Positions 1-12,755 of a stretch of DNA of 64,000 nt are shown here, piece after piece. A program made the position numbers and the translations under genes. Source of the stretch: Dendrobium chrysotoxum. Its lineage: Eukaryota; Streptophyta; Magnoliopsida; Asparagales; Orchidaceae. The notes under the pieces were generated by a model, which was not told where the DNA came from, did not search any database, and saw only the letters and a list, made by a program, of their open reading frames with translations. Positions within the stretch are counted from its first letter, which is position 1. The number at the start of each line of letters is the position of its first letter. Location of the stretch: positions 56,532,573 to 56,596,572 of the forward strand of contig CM034305.1 of NCBI GenBank assembly GCA_019925795.1, written 5' to 3'.

Positions 1-229
1 TCTCATGAAACTTCTCAAAAAGACCTAAGCATTAGTATTTTTGTTGCCAGGCCTATAATACTCTTGTCTGTTAGTGATGTACAGATTAGTGCTGGCAATC
101 ATATACTACTGGAAACGACATCGTTTATAGGGTTTCATACGTATCTTAAATAAATGACCTCAAAACATGTTAATCCCTTAGAGAAACAGATAAGACTCTA
201 ATTACCAAAGCCAATGATAATAGAACTAT

Positions 230-323
230 AGTACCTCTATTTTGTAGTCTATTAAAGAATGGATACAAGTTGCTTATGAGCTCTGCATAATAAAGCAGTC
301 GTTTATAATCCAAACATCTTTAT
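230..323. repeat. 94 bp direct repeat, copy 1 of 2
   Basis: A 94 bp block recurs at 1277-1370 with about 8 substitutions seen by eye. The second copy runs directly into Helitron Rep coding sequence. This copy instead continues into unrelated AT-rich DNA, so it looks like a local duplication of Helitron N-terminal sequence rather than an element end. Confidence 0.75.
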
Positions 324-411
324 GACAGTTCGATAAGCCATCAGATATGCAATATTTATATAAGTGGACAGAAGGTTATATATTTGTAATAACTCTAATC
401 TATATGTTAAA

Positions 412-600
412 AATATATCCTGCATGTGCTCTGACAAACATGTTAAAGTTACAAATACCAATGTTTGAGAATGCTGCGCAGGATTACATGCTCACTAATA
501 TAACATTCTATTTTTCAACTAAATAAGACCTGCATGTGCTCTGGCAAATGCGATAAATTTGTAAAAGCCAATGTCTAAGAATACTGTGGGGTCAAATATT
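412..600. repeat. Degenerate direct repeat of about 65 bp, two copies
   Basis: Two segments beginning with CCTGCATGTGCTCTG (about 419-483 and 530-592) are diverged copies of each other. The rest of 1-735, apart from the 94 bp repeat, shows no coding or element signal that I recognise. Confidence 0.5.
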
Positions 601-735
601 CAAGTTTCATCCTTCTCCATGAAAGAACTGGAGTTGATCTTACTTGAATCATAAAATGTCTTTTAAATTCCTACAAAAATAAAAGTAATTTTAACGACAC
701 CCTAATGATGGCCGTGTTGAATATCAACCAGAGGG

Positions 736-943
736 CAGGGGCGGATCCAGCTTCTTTTTTCAGAGTGGGCAAAAAAAAATTTTTTGTAGGGGATGGACAA
801 AGACGCTTAAGATTGATAAAATTAGGATAAAAATAATTTTTGAGAGGGGGGGGGGGGGGGGGGCAAAATACCCAAAATATCCCCTCCAAATATTAAAAAA
901 ATTTTTTTTGAGGGTGGGCTGGTACAATTGGGATCCGCCCATG
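736..943. mobile_element. Small hAT-like MITE
   Basis: The 208 bp element starts CAGGGGCGGATCC and ends with the inverted form, GGATCCGCCCATG, giving terminal inverted repeats of about 13 bp with one mismatch. The flanks CCAGAGGG (728-735) and CCAGAAGG (944-951) form an 8 bp target-site duplication with one mismatch, the size expected for hAT elements. The interior contains an 18-base G run (846-863) and poly-A/T stretches. The predicted proteins here are low-complexity shadows. Confidence 0.65.
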
Positions 944-1276
944 CCAGAAGGGTTAAATCTCAAAACAAATTAAAGACTAAACTCATAAAGTAAAGCATAT
1001 CACTAAAAAATTTTAAACTAAAACTCATCCACCTCCCACAATCATTTTTCGGGGGTGATAAATTTGAAATTAATTTTAGCTCACAAAGAGTAAATGCTGC
1101 GTCAAGTGTATCACTAAGATTTATCCTCAAATAGTCTCTTGCTAGTAGGAACGTGGCACGTGCCCTCTGATTGGGTGGTTTTGCCAAAAAATGATACCAT
1201 TATATTACAATCACGGCCAAAGCCCATATGTTTCCTAACGGCACCAAACCATTGAGTAATTAATCGGAGGGTATAT

Positions 1277-1370
1277 AGTACCTCTATTTTGTAGTCTATT
1301 AAGGAATGGATATAAGTTACTTATGAGCTCTGCATAATAAAGTAGCCATTTATAATCCAAACATCTTTAT
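1277..1370. repeat. 94 bp direct repeat, copy 2 of 2
   Basis: Partner of 230-323. Its last part reads in frame into the Helitron Rep motif that follows (IFIGGPHDM), so this copy is at the ancestral location. Confidence 0.75.
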
Positions 1371-4290
1371 TGGCGGACCTCATGATATGTGATGAAGATA
1401 TTTAGATGCAATGGCTCTTTATTAGCACTTTGAAAAACTAGACTTGTTCAGAACAATGACATGCAATCCTGATTGGCAAGAAATTCAAATGAGTTAAAAC
1501 CAACTCAAATGACATAAGATAGACCTGACATGCACATGCACATTTTTTAATTATTTTTGACATTGCATTAAGATAACAATTCTAGTATAGCTTGAACAAT
1601 TGTATATACTGAATTATCAGATCCTTCAAAATATAAGAGGCTACATGAATTGGTTATAAAGCATATGATGCATGGTCCACGTGAAAATTTAAACAAAAAT
1701 AATGCTTGCATGAAAAAAAGATTGGAAAGAATAAATATCCCAGATCTTTTTCAAACCAAACTATAATTGGGGACGACTCATCCAATTTATCGGAGAAGAC
1801 ATGACAGTCAGCAAGTAAAAGTAATAAATAATTTCTTAGATAATCGTTGGGTTGTTTCTTATAATTCATATATATTATTTAGATATAATTATCACATAAA
1901 TGTTGAGATATGTTCCGGTATCAAAGTAGTGAAATATATTTATAAGAGACATGATAAAATTTCAGTGGCATTTTCACATGAAAATGGAGAATAAAATTTT
2001 GATGAGATTCAATAATATCAAGAAGGAAGATGAGCATCACACCAGAAGCACTATGAAGAATATTTGAGTTTGATTTAAATGAAATGTATCCATCAATGTG
2101 TAATTTATAGCTACATTTAGAAGAGCAGGAATATGTTTACTATAAAAACAATTAAAATTTACATGATATATCAAACTAATAATTGGAAAAAAAACTATGT
2201 TGATTGAGTTTTTTAATCTCAATAAAACTGATTCAGAAGTAAAGAAGTACCTATATAGAGAAATTTCTAAAAAATATGTTTGGGATAAAAACAAAAAACT
2301 ATGAAAGAAAAGACAAAAATATGAGCAAATAGGTCATATAAATACAACAAATCCATCAGAATGTGAAAGATGTTATCTTAAAATTTTGTTAAATCATATA
2401 TATGGACCAATATCATTCTATGATTTATAACAATTTGTGGAATACAATGTTCTACTTTTAAAGAAGCTGCAAAGATGCATGGTCTACTAGAAACATATAA
2501 TTATATATTAGATTGTTTAAATGATGTATCAAATTATCAAATGCCAAATGCATTCAGACAATTATTTGATATTCTTCTTATCTACTGCGATCCAACTAAT
2601 ATTTTTTAATTATGGAATGATTACTATATGGATTTATCCCATGATTATCAAACCAATAAGAAGATTTCGTATGATAATTTCATGTCAAAAATATTATTCG
2701 ATATTAATTTATTTCTTCAGAGAATGGAAAAGTCTATTGATGATTTTGACTTGCTAAAATTGCCACATGTGCAAGAGGACTTTTTTTATTTTAATGATGA
2801 ACTCCATACAAGAGAAATATTTAAAAAGAGAAAGAGAAATGTTATTACTCCATTTGAAGATATAAATATAGTACATACTCTCAATATAGATCAGAAGAAT
2901 GCATACAAAAAATTATCAATTGTGTTAATTAGAAATGGAATGGCATGTTTTTCATATATGATCCTAGAGGGACAAGTAAAGTATATATGTATCATGCTAT
3001 CCTTGTTACTTTAAAAAATAATGGTCACATAGCAATTGCAACAACTACATCAGGAGAAGCCGCATCAATATTTCCTGGAGGTCGAACAACACACCCAAGG
3101 TTCAAAACACCTATTTATTTAACAGAACCAACTTTGTGTGCAATAACAAAGAAAAGTGGACTTGCTCAGCTACTTAAGACAATTAAGTATAATAGTTTGG
3201 GATGAAGCTCCTATGGTAAAATGTACAGCTATTGAATCTTTAAATAGATATATGAAAGATATTATGAATAGTTCTATTTATTTTGGTGGTAAAGTTATTG
3301 TACTTAGAGGTGACTTTTGACAAGTATTACCAGTTATAAGACGTGCATCAAGATTAGAAATAATTAATTACATCATGGTTAAGTTATATGTATGATCAAA
3401 TATGAAAGTTTTCAAGTTAAAAGAAAACATGCATGCAAGAATAGATCATTTATTTTGTGATTTTATTCTTAGAATTGGAATTAAAGATGAAGAGGAAAAG
3501 GAAGATGGATTGATACATATTTCAGATGAGATGATAATAAAATTTTTAAATAATGAGAATTCAGAAGATTCATTAATATATAAATACTATTTTTCCTTCT
3601 TTACATGAAAATTTTACATCGTCAGAATACATTATGGAGAGATCTATCCTAGCTACTAAAAATGAGTAAGTTGATAAGCTCAATCAAAAGCTTATTAATA
3701 TCTTTTCATGGGATGAGGGAACTTGCTTCAGCTTTGACAATGTTACTGATGATAGTTGTAATTTTTATCTAGTTGAATTTCTAAATTCAATGGCACAAAA
3801 TGGACTGCCTCCTAATCGTCTTGTTCTGAAGAGAAATTGCCCAATAATGCTATTAAGAAATTTAGACCCTTCATATGGTTTATGCAATGGGCACGAAGGA
3901 TATGTGAATCATTTAAAAATAATGTGATTATCGCTCAAATTTCAATGGGACAATTCTTAAGGAAAACATATATGATGCCTCGAATCCCATTATGTACAAG
4001 TGATTATGAAGCTCTTCCATTCAAATTTCAGAGAAAATAATTTCCAATACATTTATGCTTTGCAATGACTATCAATAAAACACAAGGTCAAACAATTTCT
4101 AATGTTGGGATTTACCTTCCACATAATGTTTTCTCACATGGATAATTATATGTAGCATTATCAAGAGGTATATCAGTGAGCCAAACAAAGTACTTATTAT
4201 ACCAGATAAATATACTTCTATTCAAGGTTCATACACAAATAATATTGTGTATAAGAGATTTTCATATTTTTCAAATCATCATTAGGTATG
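1277..4290 (+). pseudogene. Helitron Rep-helicase (RepHel) pseudogene
   Basis: This is a decayed rolling-circle transposase of a Helitron, read across several frames. Rep-domain relics in order are FIGGPHDM (about 1366), DLFRTMTCNPDW (about 1445-1480), a possible HUH remnant HMH (1533-1541), KHMMHGP (about 1660) and LDNRWVVSYN (about 1835-1865). A PIF1-type helicase follows. Its Walker A is degraded to DPRGTSKV (about 2960-2983), where a GxxGTGKT form is expected, and Walker B is kept as WDEAP (3198-3212). Then come the GDF-stop-QVLPVI motif with TGA at 3318-3320, MTINKTQGQT (about 4065-4095) and LYVALSRG (about 4145-4170). Many stops and frameshifts make it non-functional. Family identity rests on motif order and spacing known for plant Helitrons. 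The element's TC and CTRR ends were not found. Confidence 0.85.
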
Positions 4291-4389
4291 GACATACATT
4301 TGAATTAATTATTATTATATTATTAATTTCATATAATAAGTAAATTTAATTAAAGATTATTTATTAACTTTTTTGATTAAATGTATAAA

Positions 4390-6362
4390 TTTATTAATAT
4401 CAGATAAAGATTAATGGATGGATCAAGTCTTAACAAGAATTTATCTCTACATCAACGTCATTGGAGTATAATTGTTGTCCTAACTCAAATTGATGCTATT
4501 AGAGTATTCAAATCTAGAGAAGGAAAGATTTAGAAACTTACTTTAATAGATAATGAGGTAATTATTTTTTAATGATAAGTATTTCAGTTAATATTACTAA
4601 TATAATTTTGAACAAAAACTTTTTTTTGTATTTTTATTTTGTTTTAATAAATATAATGGCACATTAACTTTTGTTTCCTGTTTTTTTTTTTCAGGGTTCA
4701 AAAATATATGTTATCATTTTTAATGAAATAATTGAAAATTTTCATAACATATTAGAAACTTGAAAGACTTATATTTTTTTCAAATGGTCAAATAAAAGAA
4801 ACAAATAAAGATTTTTATAATATCCATGAGAAATTTGAGATAATTTTAAACAATATGTTAGAAATACAATTTGCTATCACTAATAATATAGAATAAATAA
4901 ATAATCATTTGTCGGTAATTAAAGATATCAAGGCAAATCCAAATTGTCCATTAGGTAACTAAATTAATTTTTATTACTTTTATCAATCTTGATTTTTTTC
5001 TAATTTTATTATAACTAATTATAATTTCTTATATTTATTACACATATCATTTTACTTGTTATAAAAGTTTCTGATGAGCGAATGATCTACAAACATACTG
5101 ATAAAAAAAATTGTCAAACAAGATTTACAAGTTATTGACTTAAGATAGTTAATGCTAATTTTTTTCTTCTTCATTATATTTATTGCATATAATAATTTTT
5201 TTATATTTATCAGAAGTGTGTATCTTTACTTTATGAGAAACACTAGCAATATAAAAGGGAAACAATTAGAAGAATTAAAGAATGGGAAAATAATCAATTC
5301 AGCAAAAGACAACATTGACAAATATTTTAACTGTACATCTATTTTATATAAATTTGTATAAATTATATATATTTTATTTTAATTGTATATTATGATATTA
5401 GGTTTTATACTCTCAACAACGACATCAATGACTTTAGAAATTAATTCAAATGTACCAGCATCAAATGAACTCTTGGATTTGTATAAAGTTTTGAAATTTT
5501 TTATTTAATTATTATTTATTATTTTTTAATTTCTTTTAATTTATTTTTTAAATATTCAAATCTACAAGGCCAATAAAAATATTCAGCTACATACATCCTC
5601 TACTTTTGATACATATTTGATAACAGACCTACAAAATATCAATATATCTGAACATTCATCAGGAGAGGTAATAAATAGGATAAATTCTTATTATATTTTT
5701 TTAATAAATTATTTTTTTTATATTTCAAGTAAAGTACTACTCTATAAGGTAGTAGTAAAAGGCTTAAATCAAGAAGAAAATATATGATACAATTCATGCA
5801 ATACATGTAAATTGAAAGTTACAATTATTTATGATATTATACATTGCTCTAAATGTTCAAAAGAAATATCCGAATATAGTTTGAGGTAAAATATTTATAT
5901 AATATTATCCTATTTTAATTAAATAATATAAATTTGATAACATATTTTACAATTAATATTACAGGTATCTTATCAAATTGTGTGTGGAGGATAATAGTTC
6001 AACTACAATATTTACAGTTTTTGATAGTGAAACTAGCTGAACAAATTATTGACATGCTAGTTACAAAGTTAGAGAAAATCAAGGTAACTAAATTTTTTTT
6101 ATATGTCATTCTATTTATATTGAAACTTATATTTGCATAATCCTATATTTTTTCTTTATTTATTTTGTAAGCATCCAACATAGAAGATTATAATAACATC
6201 ATCATAAATATTTGTGATAAGAAGCTGACATTCTCAGTAAAGGCTCAGGATAGCATATATGGCAATTGAACATTTCGTTCAATTATAGTTCAAACTATAA
6301 AGAAAGATTCTGATGAAGTTATCGAAATAGAACCTAAAAGAATCAAATTTGAGAAAATTTAA
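4390..6362 (+). pseudogene. RPA1-like single-strand DNA-binding protein relic of the Helitron
   Basis: Directly downstream of the helicase and on the same strand is a decayed replication protein A large-subunit homologue, a protein many plant Helitrons carry. The clearest part is the DBD-C-like OB fold. It has a zinc ribbon CNTC...CSKC (about 5797-5870), then RYLIKLCVEDNSS and IFTVFDSETS (about 5963-6035), then a C-terminal block KKLTFSVKAQDSIYGN (about 6210-6265). Two small introns fit the reading frame: 5886-5964 (GTAAAA...TTACAG, splitting an AGG codon) and 6084-6171 (GTAACT...GTAAG). TGA/TAG codons interrupt it in several places. Upstream OB-fold blocks at about 4690-4960 are weaker. I infer it belongs to the same Helitron from order and strand. 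Confidence 0.7.
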
Positions 6363-6365
6363 ATA

Positions 6366-7407
6366 TTCTTAATTATTCATGTTTGATATATATATTTTCT
6401 TACTGATGTTTTATATGCATTGCTTATTTTTCATTCAACATATTTAGAACAAGGACATGCTTTATAGCTCCTAAAGTACAGTTTTATTTTTATATGCATC
6501 CTTTTCCACCATATTTTAATTACTTTTATCTATTAATTTTTTTTCTCAGCTATATTTTCTATAACACTATCACATTATATTTGCTTACAACTAAGGTTCA
6601 AAGAAAATATGTGCCATAAAGATTATTTTAAATACTTTTATCACATTTATTTTAAGATTATCATCTTGCTACTCCTATGAAAATTCATTCGGAATGTAGC
6701 TACCACTTTCTTTTTGGTGTATTTTCTATAATAGAGTTTTTTTTATTTGTATTTTTTATAAAGTTTATTTAAATTACTTATTTTATTTTTTCCTCTATTC
6801 TTCATGCTAAAGGGGATCAAATCACTTCTATCCCATTAATCTTGTTATAATATTTCATTATAATTTCTCTCATGCAGGGGGTTTCTTATCTATATTTAAA
6901 GTTCTTTTGAGAATGTCATTATTATTTGTTATGTTTGCACATAGCATGGAAACAGTTCTAATTATGTTGTCTAGAGTAAGAATTACGAAAGATCATATTT
7001 TGATTTATACAAATACCCTCTTTTCAACATTTCTTTAGGACCTGCTAATTTGCATTAGCAAGAGCTCCATGCACTAGGTACACCCTCATATGCCATCTTG
7101 ATCTTGTTATTTTTAATGTGTTTAAGTTGAGCTTTTTTAAATAATTGAATGAAATTATTTTTTTTTAGCAAATTGAAGATTATGGAAATGTACCATCAAT
7201 TGTTGAGTTTCTTAACTTGCAATGATGACAAATACTTCGGTATAAGGCTAATTGTTAATGAATTAAATTCACTATAATCAAGTAAAAAATTGCATTTATT
7301 AAATATATTTTGTAATCACCAGTACATGAACAAATATAGTAGCATTCAATTCCCCGTCCAATGTAACCTCTTATGGAATGATAATATTAATGTAAATATC
7401 TATAGTA
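6366..7407. other. AT-rich stretch, nothing recognised
   Basis: Long T-rich runs with no conserved coding signal. It may contain the 3' end of the Helitron, but I could not locate a hairpin plus CTRR terminus. Confidence 0.5.
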
Positions 7408-7432
7408 TCTATACTACTATATAAATATCTCT
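7408..7432 (+). mobile_element. Possible Helitron 5' terminus
   Basis: The sequence TCTATACTACTATATAAAT preceded by A resembles the 5' TC end of many plant Helitrons, which insert between A and T. No matching 3' terminus was found, so this is a weak call and would be a second element downstream of the coding one. Confidence 0.3.
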
Positions 7433-9322
7433 TGTGATTCTTCCCAAAGTAAATCCGAACCCTACATATAGCTTTTATAATTCTTTTCAAAGCAAATCCT
7501 AGCCATACATCTGCTGTGAGTCTTCGTATTCTACACAAATTCCATATTATATATTACTTATGCTACCTTCCACAACTCCTATAATAAAACTCCCATAAAA
7601 TCTTCGCTTCTTTGGTTTCGGCAATGTTCAAACAACGACCCGACCTCACAACTTCTATAGAGATATGAAAGGTTTGGATGCCAAATATGCATTTAGATTT
7701 TTTTTATTTTTAAATTTATTTTGTACTTTCTTATACTAAAAATTTATTATTTTTTTATTGTTCTCCATAGTTTGATGTTATTTTTTATTGTAGAGTGGGT
7801 TAGTGATGAAATCTTTTCTCTGTGAAGTTGATGTTGAATATAAGCTAAGATTTTTTTCAACCTGTTATTTTGTGGATATAAAGCCATGCGCTGGTAAGGC
7901 AACACATTGTTGTAATTCAGTTTGAAGAGTTTTTCATGCAACAGAAAATAACGATAATCTTAGAATAGAAAGTCGTTGTGATTCAGTTTGATATTAGATC
8001 GAATTAAATTGATCATATAATATTTAATAGATAAAATATAACATAAATGTATTTTGTTTTCTTATAGTACCAATTGACATATATAATTGCTTATATTTTC
8101 CTATATTAGTTCCTTAATTAATCTATCTAAAAGTATAACAGTTAGTTTTCTAATCAAATGATAGCTAACTCTATTAGCCTTCTTGTATCATTTACTTAAT
8201 TGAATATATAGCTTAAGGATTTTTACAAAGCAAATTTGTGTATGCACATGTCAAAATTGAGAACTCAAAATTTTTTTTCCAATTTATACTTATTTGTTCC
8301 ATCATTATTCTAATAAACTATGATCTAAGTGATTCAGACTTGATTGAGTTTCTTTGATGGCAATAAGGATATTTCTCCATTTTTTTTTTGTATGTATGAA
8401 TGCTTCATAAATTTCAATTAATGTTTGATGATTAAATTATTTCTGGGTAACAAGTTGTATTCAATCTGTTTTACTTGGAGGAGAAGGTTTTTTTTTTTTT
8501 TCCTTTCAAGTGTGAACAATAATTTTTGAATTTTACTACGAGTTGATTTTTGAAGGTTTGTTGCTTCCATCTTCCATATAACTTCTAATGCAATCCTACA
8601 GGACCATTTGCAAATTATAATAACCCTCAAATAAATAATTAAATTGCATGGCATTGACCTTCTAATGGAATTTAAAATTTAAACTTTTGGGTTTAACCAT
8701 CTTCTTGCAGACATTCCCTAAAGAAAGCTAACTTTTATATAGAAGTTTACAAGTTAAAATAGCTCTTAATAGACTTTATTTTGTTTTTTTTAAGATGCTT
8801 TTAACTTCGAAGCATGTGGAGCCTTATGCATTATAACGATCTGTAAACTGAATTAGCAAATTTCTCCAAAATATGCTAATAGAGTCTGATAAGCATATGT
8901 GGGTGTTCATTTTTCGATAAGGCCAACTCTTGCTTATTATCTAATGTTGGGGACTCCCGGGCTGTTATGGCAACTAGAGTTTATGATGGTCACTTAGTTC
9001 CTATCCAACTTATTGCATGGTGATTTCAAGCCTAATTTACCACATAAGTTTTCACCTCCACCACATGATTAGGGAAGGTGGTGGTAGTTTTCAATTGTAA
9101 GTCACTTAAAACAGTTTCATCTAACTGTTATAAGACATAAAACAACAATTATATTTAAGGATACTAATTTAAATGATTGGCGTGTAAGAGACTTTAGCCA
9201 TTTGGTCTTTCTCTAATTCAATTTCTTCCATATATTCCTTAGATAATCCAAAATGGCTAAAAAATGGCATTTTTCATTTTAAACCTACCTAACCTTATTC
9301 AATATAATGTGATTGTTAAAGA
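7433..9322. other. AT-rich non-coding stretch
   Basis: No conserved ORF, element terminus or RNA gene recognised on either strand. The short ORFs here are not supported by composition or motifs. Confidence 0.5.
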
Positions 9323-9592
9323 GGCTTAATGTTGAGCTTAACATGGAAGTATCTTAGATTGCATTCATGTGGAATAGGTGGCAAGCTATGATGTTGTGTA
9401 CTTGGGGATTCTAATATGTTTAATTGTGTAAATTGTCCTCACATCTCTAATTTTCTTTTGCCAGGAAGAAGGCCAAACTTTCTCAAGCTTGGCTCATTTA
9501 CACTTCCAATTGTTCAAGTTATTCGTTAATAGTTATCCTTATCCTAAGCATATTTGATTGTCATGCTGTTATTGTTATCCTAACTAGATATA
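9323..9592. repeat. 270 bp direct repeat, copy 1 of 2
   Basis: Copy 1 of a diverged (roughly 85% identical by eye) repeat whose partner is at 10301-10572. Both include the shared block TTTCTCAAGCTTGG. The spacing is about 980 bp. No terminal TG/CA or inverted-repeat ends were found, so it is a local segmental duplication or paired pieces of an unknown repeat. Confidence 0.75.
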
Positions 9593-10300
9593 CTCACAGA
9601 AACTTTTCCTTAATTATTGTGTTGGAAGCTCTATTGACTCTATTGATAAAAAAATTTTAATATATTTTTATACAACAATCCATTATGATTAGTCAGTAGA
9701 ACTTGAATTTTCTTTATATTGAATTTAAGGATTGACTGAGCTTCTTTCATGTGTTGGAAGTAAACAACACTATCCATTTTTCATAAGAATTGCTCGCTGA
9801 GAAGGTAATAATTTTCCGTCCCTTTCACACGCTGCATCATGGATATCTTGGGATTCTCTTCTCATGCAACCAATGCACAGTGCTACCATCAAATGTTTGT
9901 TATTGCTTATGATGTGGCCTCCTAACTAAATATGATGGTTGTGATTTGGCTACTCAGTTTGTAAGTAAAGAATGTGTTGTTCATATATACACAATTTTAT
10001 GGACTTGTCTTCCTTCTTTGTAGTTTCATGTTGGGTCTCTCTTCTGTGTTTAGTTAGGAAATTCAGATTTGTTTCTCAAGGCACTTGAAAAGGTCTTTCG
10101 AATTTGTTATTATCATTTGCACCATTGATACTTATTTTTCAAATGCTAATGTATTACTTACTAGCCAATGATTTTTTTTTTTTTTTGCACATTCCTTAGA
10201 AGTTAATTGATTTTTTTGTTCTATTTTTTTTTATAGAAGAGGCAGTGATGATAAAATTCCTTTGTATGCATACCTAAAAAAAGTGCAAATGTTCATGATA

Positions 10301-10572
10301 GGCTTAATATTGAGCATCACATGAAAGTATCTTGGATTGCATTTACGTGAAATATGTGACAAGCTGTGATGTTGTGTACTTGGGGATTGTAATATGTTTA
10401 ATTATATACATTGTCTTTGAGATGCCCATGTCTAATTTTCTTTTGCTGTAGGAACAAGGCTAAACTTTCTCAAGCTTGGATCATTTACACTTCCAATTGT
10501 TCATGTTATTTGTTAATAGTTATCCTTGTCCTAAGTATATTTGATTGTCATTCTATTATCATTATCCCAACT
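10301..10572. repeat. 270 bp direct repeat, copy 2 of 2
   Basis: Partner of 9323-9592. A 68-codon ORF lies in it, but the frame is not kept in the other copy, which argues against coding. Confidence 0.75.
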
Positions 10573-12176
10573 GGACATATTTACATCTCGTCATGCTGTG
10601 ATCCACCTTTTATATGATATGAATTTTCTATTATTGTTAAATGGATTTTGAAATATATAAATGAATGAAATGGAGATGTGATCATTTTTCTTCTGAATGT
10701 AGATTTTGGAATAGAATTTATTTTTCATTGGCTGAAGTTTCATAACAGCTTTGTACTTAATTTTGAACTTTAAGATATTTGACAAGTTTGACCTTTATTT
10801 TCTGCATCATTTTTGCATATTTTTCTATCAATTGCGATTGTTCTTTGTATTTGTTAAATGAAAGTTGCTTCAAGTATTCTATTTTCTTCTGAACTAGGGT
10901 ATTGAGGTTTGTTTTGTCTTTTTTTTGCTTAGATTACTATATCAACCTTAGAAGTATGCAACACTATTAAGGATATAATTTAGATATCAAGCATTAAGTG
11001 ATGTTGATATGAGTTTGTCCCATAATAATTGGTCAAAATATTACTTAAATATGCTAGATGAGTTCTTGAGGAACAATTTAATTATCATGCATATATATTA
11101 TGATTACATCGAATCATATTATTATTGTACCTATCATTAAATTAAATTATCAGTAATTATTTATATATTAGAAGTATGCAACATTATTATGAAAATTGAG
11201 GTATATGCATTATAAATATTCTTGTGATGACTACATGATGATTATTGTGAAGCAGGCAGCCCGTGTTTGCAATATAAAGAGATATATTGGAATACGAATG
11301 GTTGTGAAGTATACTATTTGATTTAGGCCATTTTCCCAGTTGGATTTCATTGCGGGAAGAATTACAAGTGCCTTTTTAATATTAGTATAGATTTAAATGA
11401 AATGCTTTATCAATATCTGCTGAGTTGTGTTTAAAAAACTTGGAATTCCCAACCCAAAATGGTTTGTTGTTGAGGAGACTACAATGTCATAGTTATTGAT
11501 CTTCTTGGTCCAAGTTTAGAAGTTCTTTTTAACTATTGGATCGAAAGTTCTCAAAGAACACTCTACTAATGCTTGCTGATCAATTGATAAGTACTTTGTT
11601 TAGTTTTTTTTTTTTCCTTCATATTAGATGATGCCACAGGTGATTCGATGCTTGTGATGATTTTTTCTAGCCTTCTCAATCAGTTTCTTCTAACATTGAG
11701 ATATACTAAACACATTTCAGATTAATCGAATAGAGTACATGCATTCAAAGGGGCTTTCTTCACCGTAATAAAAAGCCAGATAATTTTCTCATGGGTTTGG
11801 ATCGTAAGGCGAATCAGTTCTGTTCATTTTTTGCTATTTTACACCCTGCAATACTTGTTTTTGAAGAATGCCAAGATCACTTTATTTTGAATTTTGCTCC
11901 AATTATATTCACTACTAACAGTGTTGTGTTATCTTTTTTATTATGTATTCACAATTTTTTGCTATGTTCACGTATATATTCATAGTTATCATCTACTCTT
12001 TCAAGCTGCAACTTTCAGGTTACAGCTTCATTCCCTGCTAGAAAAGTTTCCAAGTGGAATTTTAGAGTGAAAATTTTTTTTACACAATAAATTTTTTTTT
12101 CTCAGACTTATAATTAGATAAGCTATATAATGTACAAATATTTTATTGTGTTTTACTCATGATTTTGTTTAATTTT
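10573..12176. other. AT-rich non-coding stretch
   Basis: No gene, element end or structured RNA recognised. Confidence 0.5.
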
Positions 12177-12192
12177 AATTATGATCTTATAT

Positions 12193-12739
12193 TACAACAA
12201 CAATAACAACAAGCCTTTATCCCACTACGTGGGGTCGGCTACATGAATACTTTTTCTCCATTGTGTTCTGTTAAAAGTCAAAATCTCATTTAAATCTAAT
12301 AAAGAAAGATCATCTCTAATATTTTCTAACCAAGTCTTTTTAGGTCTACCTATACCTTTCTTAACATAAGTCAAATCTAATACCTCTACTTTCCTAACCG
12401 GGTCATCGGGAGGCCTCTGTTTTATATGACCAAACCATCTAAAACGACTCTCTCTAATCTTATCTTCCACTGGAGCTACTCCAACCTTATCACGTATATG
12501 CTCATTGTGTATCCCATCTCTAAGGGCAAAGCCACTCATCCCCCTGAGCATCATCATCTCTGCAACACTTAGTATTATGCTTCTCTTTTAATGGCCAACA
12601 TTCGGCACCATAAAGCATAGCAGGTCTCACCACCATCTTATAGAATTTTTCCTTAAGTTCGAGGGGTACTTTTCTATCACACAACAAGCCCAAAGCATTC
12701 CTCCACTTCAACCATCCAACTAGAATTCTGCTGAGAATT
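12193..12739 (-). mobile_element. 5'-truncated RTE-type LINE
   Basis: A 547 bp minus-strand insertion carries only the C-terminal end of an RTE-clade LINE reverse-transcriptase ORF (VAPVEDKIRESRFRWFGH, then RPKKTWLENIRDD). It ends in the simple-repeat 3' tail typical of RTE elements, seen here as CAACAACAATAACAAC on the + strand at 12194-12210. The flanks AATTATGATCTTATAT (12177-12192) and AATTACGATCTTATAT (12740-12755) are a 16 bp target-site duplication with one mismatch, which fixes both ends. It belongs to the same family as the longer copy at 13532-16637 and covers only its 3' end. A frameshift near 12540 separates the two visible ORF pieces. Confidence 0.9.
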
Positions 12740-12755
12740 AATTACGATCTTATAT

